Below are positions 5,914 through 8,148 of a stretch of 8,148 nucleotides of DNA, piece after piece. The position numbers and the translations under genes are program-made. Origin of the DNA: an uncultured Gemmatimonadota bacterium. Lineage in GTDB: Bacteria; Gemmatimonadota; Gemmatimonadetes; Gemmatimonadales; Gemmatimonadaceae. Within the stretch, counting starts at the first letter, position 1. The number at the start of each line of letters is the position of its first letter. Location of the stretch: contig CAMLIT010000158.1 of the NCBI GenBank assembly GCA_946480295.1, positions 1 through 8,148 on the forward strand. The letters run 5' to 3'. The notes under the pieces are model-generated. The model did not search any database. It was not told the origin of the DNA and saw nothing but the letters and a program-made list of their open reading frames with translations.

Positions 5914-7266
5914 TCAGTCGCCCATCACCTCGTCCGAGACGGACGGATGCGACGCCGACAGGCTCACGACGCGCGCCTTCGTCTTCACCAGCCCCGTCGT
6001 CGCGTTGCGCGTGTCCACGATCAGCGTCGCGTGGTCCATCAGGTACTGGTAGTCCACCTTGCGGTGGTTGGTCACGATCACCACCGCGTCCGCGCGCTCC
6101 ACCTCCTCGGCGGTCAGCGCCACGCCCTCGCGCACGTGGCCATCCTCGCGGAAGGTCGGGATGTACGGATCGTGGAACGCGACGTCGGCGCCCTGCTCCT
6201 CCAGCAGGCGGATCACGTCGAGCGCCGGGCTCTCGCGCACGTCGTCGATGTCGGGCTTGTAGGCGATGCCCATGACGAGCACCCGGCTGCCGTTCACCGG
6301 CTTCCGATCGTCGTTCAGCCCGCGCGCCACCTTCTCCACGACGTACGCCGGCATGTGGCTGTTCACCTCACTCGCGAGGTCGATGAAGCGCGTCTTGTAG
6401 TTCAGCGTGCGCATCTTCCACGCGAGGTAGTGCGGGTCGAGCGGGATGCAGTGACCGCCGATCCCCGGGCCCGGCGTGAACTTCATGAAGCCGAACGGCT
6501 TCGTGGCCGCCGCGTCGATCACCTCCCACACGTCCACCCCGAGCTTGTCGCAGATGATCGCCATCTCGTTGACCAGCCCGATGTTCACGGACCGGAAGGT
6601 GTTCTCGAGCAGCTTCGTCAGCTCCGCCGCCTCGCACGACGCGACGGGGACGCAGGTGTCGATGACCGACGAATACAGCGCCACCGCCAGCTCGGTGCAA
6701 TCGGCGGTGATGCCGCCCACCACCTTCGGCGTGTTCTTCGTGTGGTACTTCGGGTTCCCGGGGTCGACGCGCTCGGGGCTGAAGGCGAGGAAGACATCCT
6801 CGCCGACCGTGAGCCCCTGCCCCTGGAAGATCGGGAGCAGCACCTCGCGCGTCGTGCCCGGATACGTCGTGCTCTCGAGCACGACGAGGAGCCCCGGGTG
6901 TGCCTGGCGGCCGATGGTCTGCGCGGCCGCCGTGACGTAGCTCATGTCCGGGTCGCGCGTCTTCACGAGCGGCGTCGGGACGGCGATCGAGATCGCGTCC
7001 GCCTCGCGCAGCCGCGCCTCGTCGGTCGTGGCCTCGAACAGCCCCTGCCGAACGATGGCCGCGATCTCCGAGCTCGGGACGTCCTGGATGTGCGACGTGC
7101 CGGCCATGAGGCCGTCCACGACGCGCTGGCTCACGTCATAGCCGATGACGTGGAAGCCGCCCTTCGCGAACTCCACCGCCAGCGGCAGCCCCACGTAGCC
7201 CAGGCCGATGATGCCGACCTTCGCGGTACGGTCCTGGAACCGCTTCAGCAGGACGTCTTTCATCAT
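5914..7266 (-). CDS. wbpA: UDP-sugar 6-dehydrogenase (UDP-N-acetylglucosamine 6-dehydrogenase, WbpA type)
   Basis: This 450-residue cytoplasmic enzyme oxidises C6 of a UDP-hexose, probably UDP-GlcNAc, to the uronic acid in two NAD+-dependent steps. The NAD-binding Rossmann motif GLGYVGLP has its glycines at 21, 23 and 26. ESTTYPGTT and AFSPERVDPGNP are typical of the WbpA-like group. The central helix ELTKLLENTFRSVNIGLVNE carries conserved K218. The catalytic cysteine is C273 in PGPGIGGHCIPLDPHYL. The C-terminal UDP-binding domain has GIAYKPDIDDVRESPA and HDPY. Length fits the family and all key residues are present, so it should be active. ATG at 7266 is used: GGAGG lies upstream (7284-7280), though 13 nt away; ATG at 7263 is even further. 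The gene follows the aminotransferase by 37 nt in the same direction. UDP-ManNAc or UDP-GalNAc are alternative substrates that motifs alone do not exclude. Simple UDP-Glc dehydrogenase is less likely because of the STTYPGTT signature and the aminotransferase neighbour. Confidence 0.92.
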   Translation of the reverse strand: MMKDVLLKRFQDRTAKVGIIGLGYVGLPLAVEFAKGGFHVIGYDVSQRVVDGLMAGTSHIQDVPSSEIAAIVRQGLFEATTDEARLREADAISIAVPTPLVKTRDPDMSYVTAAAQTIGRQAHPGLLVVLESTTYPGTTREVLLPIFQGQGLTVGEDVFLAFSPERVDPGNPKYHTKNTPKVVGGITADCTELAVALYSSVIDTCVPVASCEAAELTKLLENTFRSVNIGLVNEMAIICDKLGVDVWEVIDAAATKPFGFMKFTPGPGIGGHCIPLDPHYLAWKMRTLNYKTRFIDLASEVNSHMPAYVVEKVARGLNDDRKPVNGSRVLVMGIAYKPDIDDVRESPALDVIRLLEEQGADVAFHDPYIPTFREDGHVREGVALTAEEVERADAVVIVTNHRKVDYQYLMDHATLIVDTRNATTGLVKTKARVVSLSASHPSVSDEVMGD

Positions 7267-7303
7267 GGCTCGACTCGCCCCTCCGTGGGCGTGGCGCTCC
7301 GGC

Positions 7304-8148
7304 TCAGCGGCCGTAGAAGCGGCGGATCGCCCCGGCCACCTCGTCGAGCTGCGACTTCGCCAGCTCGGGGAAGATCGGCAGCGACAGCACCTCGCGCGCG
7401 GCGCGCTCCGCCTCGGGACAGCTTCCCTCCTTGTACCCGAGATACGCGAAGCAGGGCTGCAGGTGCAGCGGCAGCGGGTAGTAGATCGACGTGCCGATGC
7501 CCTGCTCCTTCAGGAACTTCTGGAGCTCGTCGCGCCGCTCGGCGCGGATGGTGTACTGGTTGAAGATCGACTGGTTCTCCGGCGCCACGTACGGCGTCTT
7601 GATCTCCGCGATCCCCGCGAGCTGGCCGCTGTAGTAGCAGGCGTTCTCGCGCCGCTTGTCGCTCCACGCCTGGAGATGCGGCAGCTTGGCGCCGAGCACC
7701 GCCGCCTGGAGCGCGTCGAGGCGGCTGTTGTACCCGACCTCGTCGTGGAAGTACTGCGTGGCGCCGCCGTGCACGCGCAGCCGCTTGAGCCGCGTGGCGA
7801 GCTGCTCGTCCTGGGTCACGACCATCCCGCCGTCGCCGTATCCGCCGAGGTTCTTCGATGGGAAGAAGCTGAAGGTGCCGATGGTCGCCGCCTCGCCCGC
7901 CATGCGCCAGGTGCCGTCGATCTTGCGCCGGGCGCCGATCGACTGCGCCGCATCCTCGATCACCGGGATCCCGGGCGCCGCCGCCTGCACCTGCTCCAGC
8001 GCCGCCATCTGCCCGAACAGGTCCACCGGCACCACCGCCTTCGTGCGGCTGGTGATCGCGGCCTGCACCGCCGCCGGCGAGATGTTGAAGGTCTCCGGCT
8101 CGATGTCCACGAACACCGGCGTGGCGCCCACGTTGTGGATCGTGCCGG
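7304..8148 (-). CDS. DegT/DnrJ/EryC1/StrS family PLP-dependent sugar aminotransferase, N-terminus cut by window edge
   Basis: The visible 281 residues are the middle and C-terminal part of a nucleotide-sugar aminotransferase; about 100 N-terminal residues lie beyond the window. The frame stays open to the edge (GTIHNVGATPVFVDIEPETF), so the internal GTG at 8131 is a Val codon, not a start. Fold type I motifs are clear: TKAVVPVDLFGQ, then VIEDAAQSIGA with the Asp (7952-7954) that contacts the pyridine nitrogen of PLP. The Schiff-base Lys is at 7853-7855 in FFPSKNLGGYGDGG. YNSRLDALQAAVL, GTSIYYPLPLHLQ and EVLSLPIFPEL complete the family pattern. It transfers an amino group, usually from glutamate, to a keto-sugar nucleotide. 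FFPSK-LG-YGDGG resembles WbpE, which acts on a 3-keto UDP-N-acetyl-glucuronic acid. With the WbpA-type dehydrogenase downstream this substrate is plausible, but other 3- or 4-keto sugars remain possible. It probably shares a transcript with the dehydrogenase. Confidence 0.93.
   Translation of the reverse strand, partial: GTIHNVGATPVFVDIEPETFNISPAAVQAAITSRTKAVVPVDLFGQMAALEQVQAAAPGIPVIEDAAQSIGARRKIDGTWRMAGEAATIGTFSFFPSKNLGGYGDGGMVVTQDEQLATRLKRLRVHGGATQYFHDEVGYNSRLDALQAAVLGAKLPHLQAWSDKRRENACYYSGQLAGIAEIKTPYVAPENQSIFNQYTIRAERRDELQKFLKEQGIGTSIYYPLPLHLQPCFAYLGYKEGSCPEAERAAREVLSLPIFPELAKSQLDEVAGAIRRFYGR

Noticed and set aside
5779..7563. Plus-strand open frame of about 594 codons opposite the dehydrogenase
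   Set aside because: It crosses the terminator and lies opposite a gene with intact catalytic motifs; the translation is Arg/His-rich without domains.
8129..8131. GTG as the start of the aminotransferase
   Set aside because: The frame remains open to the window edge and the upstream residues fit the family; a start here would remove the N-terminal part of the fold.

Overview
This is a very GC-rich window with six protein-coding genes, all on the minus strand, so it is read here from high to low coordinates. The content is one segment of a cell-surface polysaccharide (capsule or exopolysaccharide) locus of a Gram-negative, two-membrane bacterium. The base composition, the Arg/Ala-rich style and the form of the Wzi-like and Wzc-like proteins would suit Gemmatimonadota. 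Another high-GC diderm, such as a myxobacterium or acidobacterium, cannot be excluded from sequence alone.

Sugar-precursor unit (8148 to 5914). A DegT/DnrJ-type PLP aminotransferase, cut by the window edge at its N-terminus, is followed after 37 nt by a complete UDP-sugar 6-dehydrogenase of the WbpA type. Together they suggest synthesis of an amino-substituted UDP-uronic acid. About 40 nt after the dehydrogenase stop lies a perfect 14-bp GC hairpin with a short T-run (5842-5874), a likely intrinsic terminator.

Boundary (5678-5913, 236 nt). This holds the terminator, a second short GC hairpin and a roughly 125-nt stretch with no clear gene. The promoter of the next unit should lie here, but no convincing -35/-10 pair is visible.

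Export unit (5677 to 1). A Wzi-like outer-membrane capsule protein, a Wza-like export channel, a Wzc-like bacterial tyrosine kinase and copolymerase, and a nucleotidyltransferase of the KG...DxD type (cut by the window start) are packed with a 20-nt overlap, a 4-nt gap and a gap of 3 or 9 nt. The order wzi-wza-wzc matches the export module of group 1 capsule loci, except that the usual phosphatase gene wzb between wza and wzc is absent. The uncharacterised nucleotidyltransferase sits directly after the kinase, in the same reading frame. That junction and the missing phosphatase are the two most interesting points. No RNA genes, mobile elements or CRISPR arrays were seen, and the long plus-strand open frames are composition artefacts.
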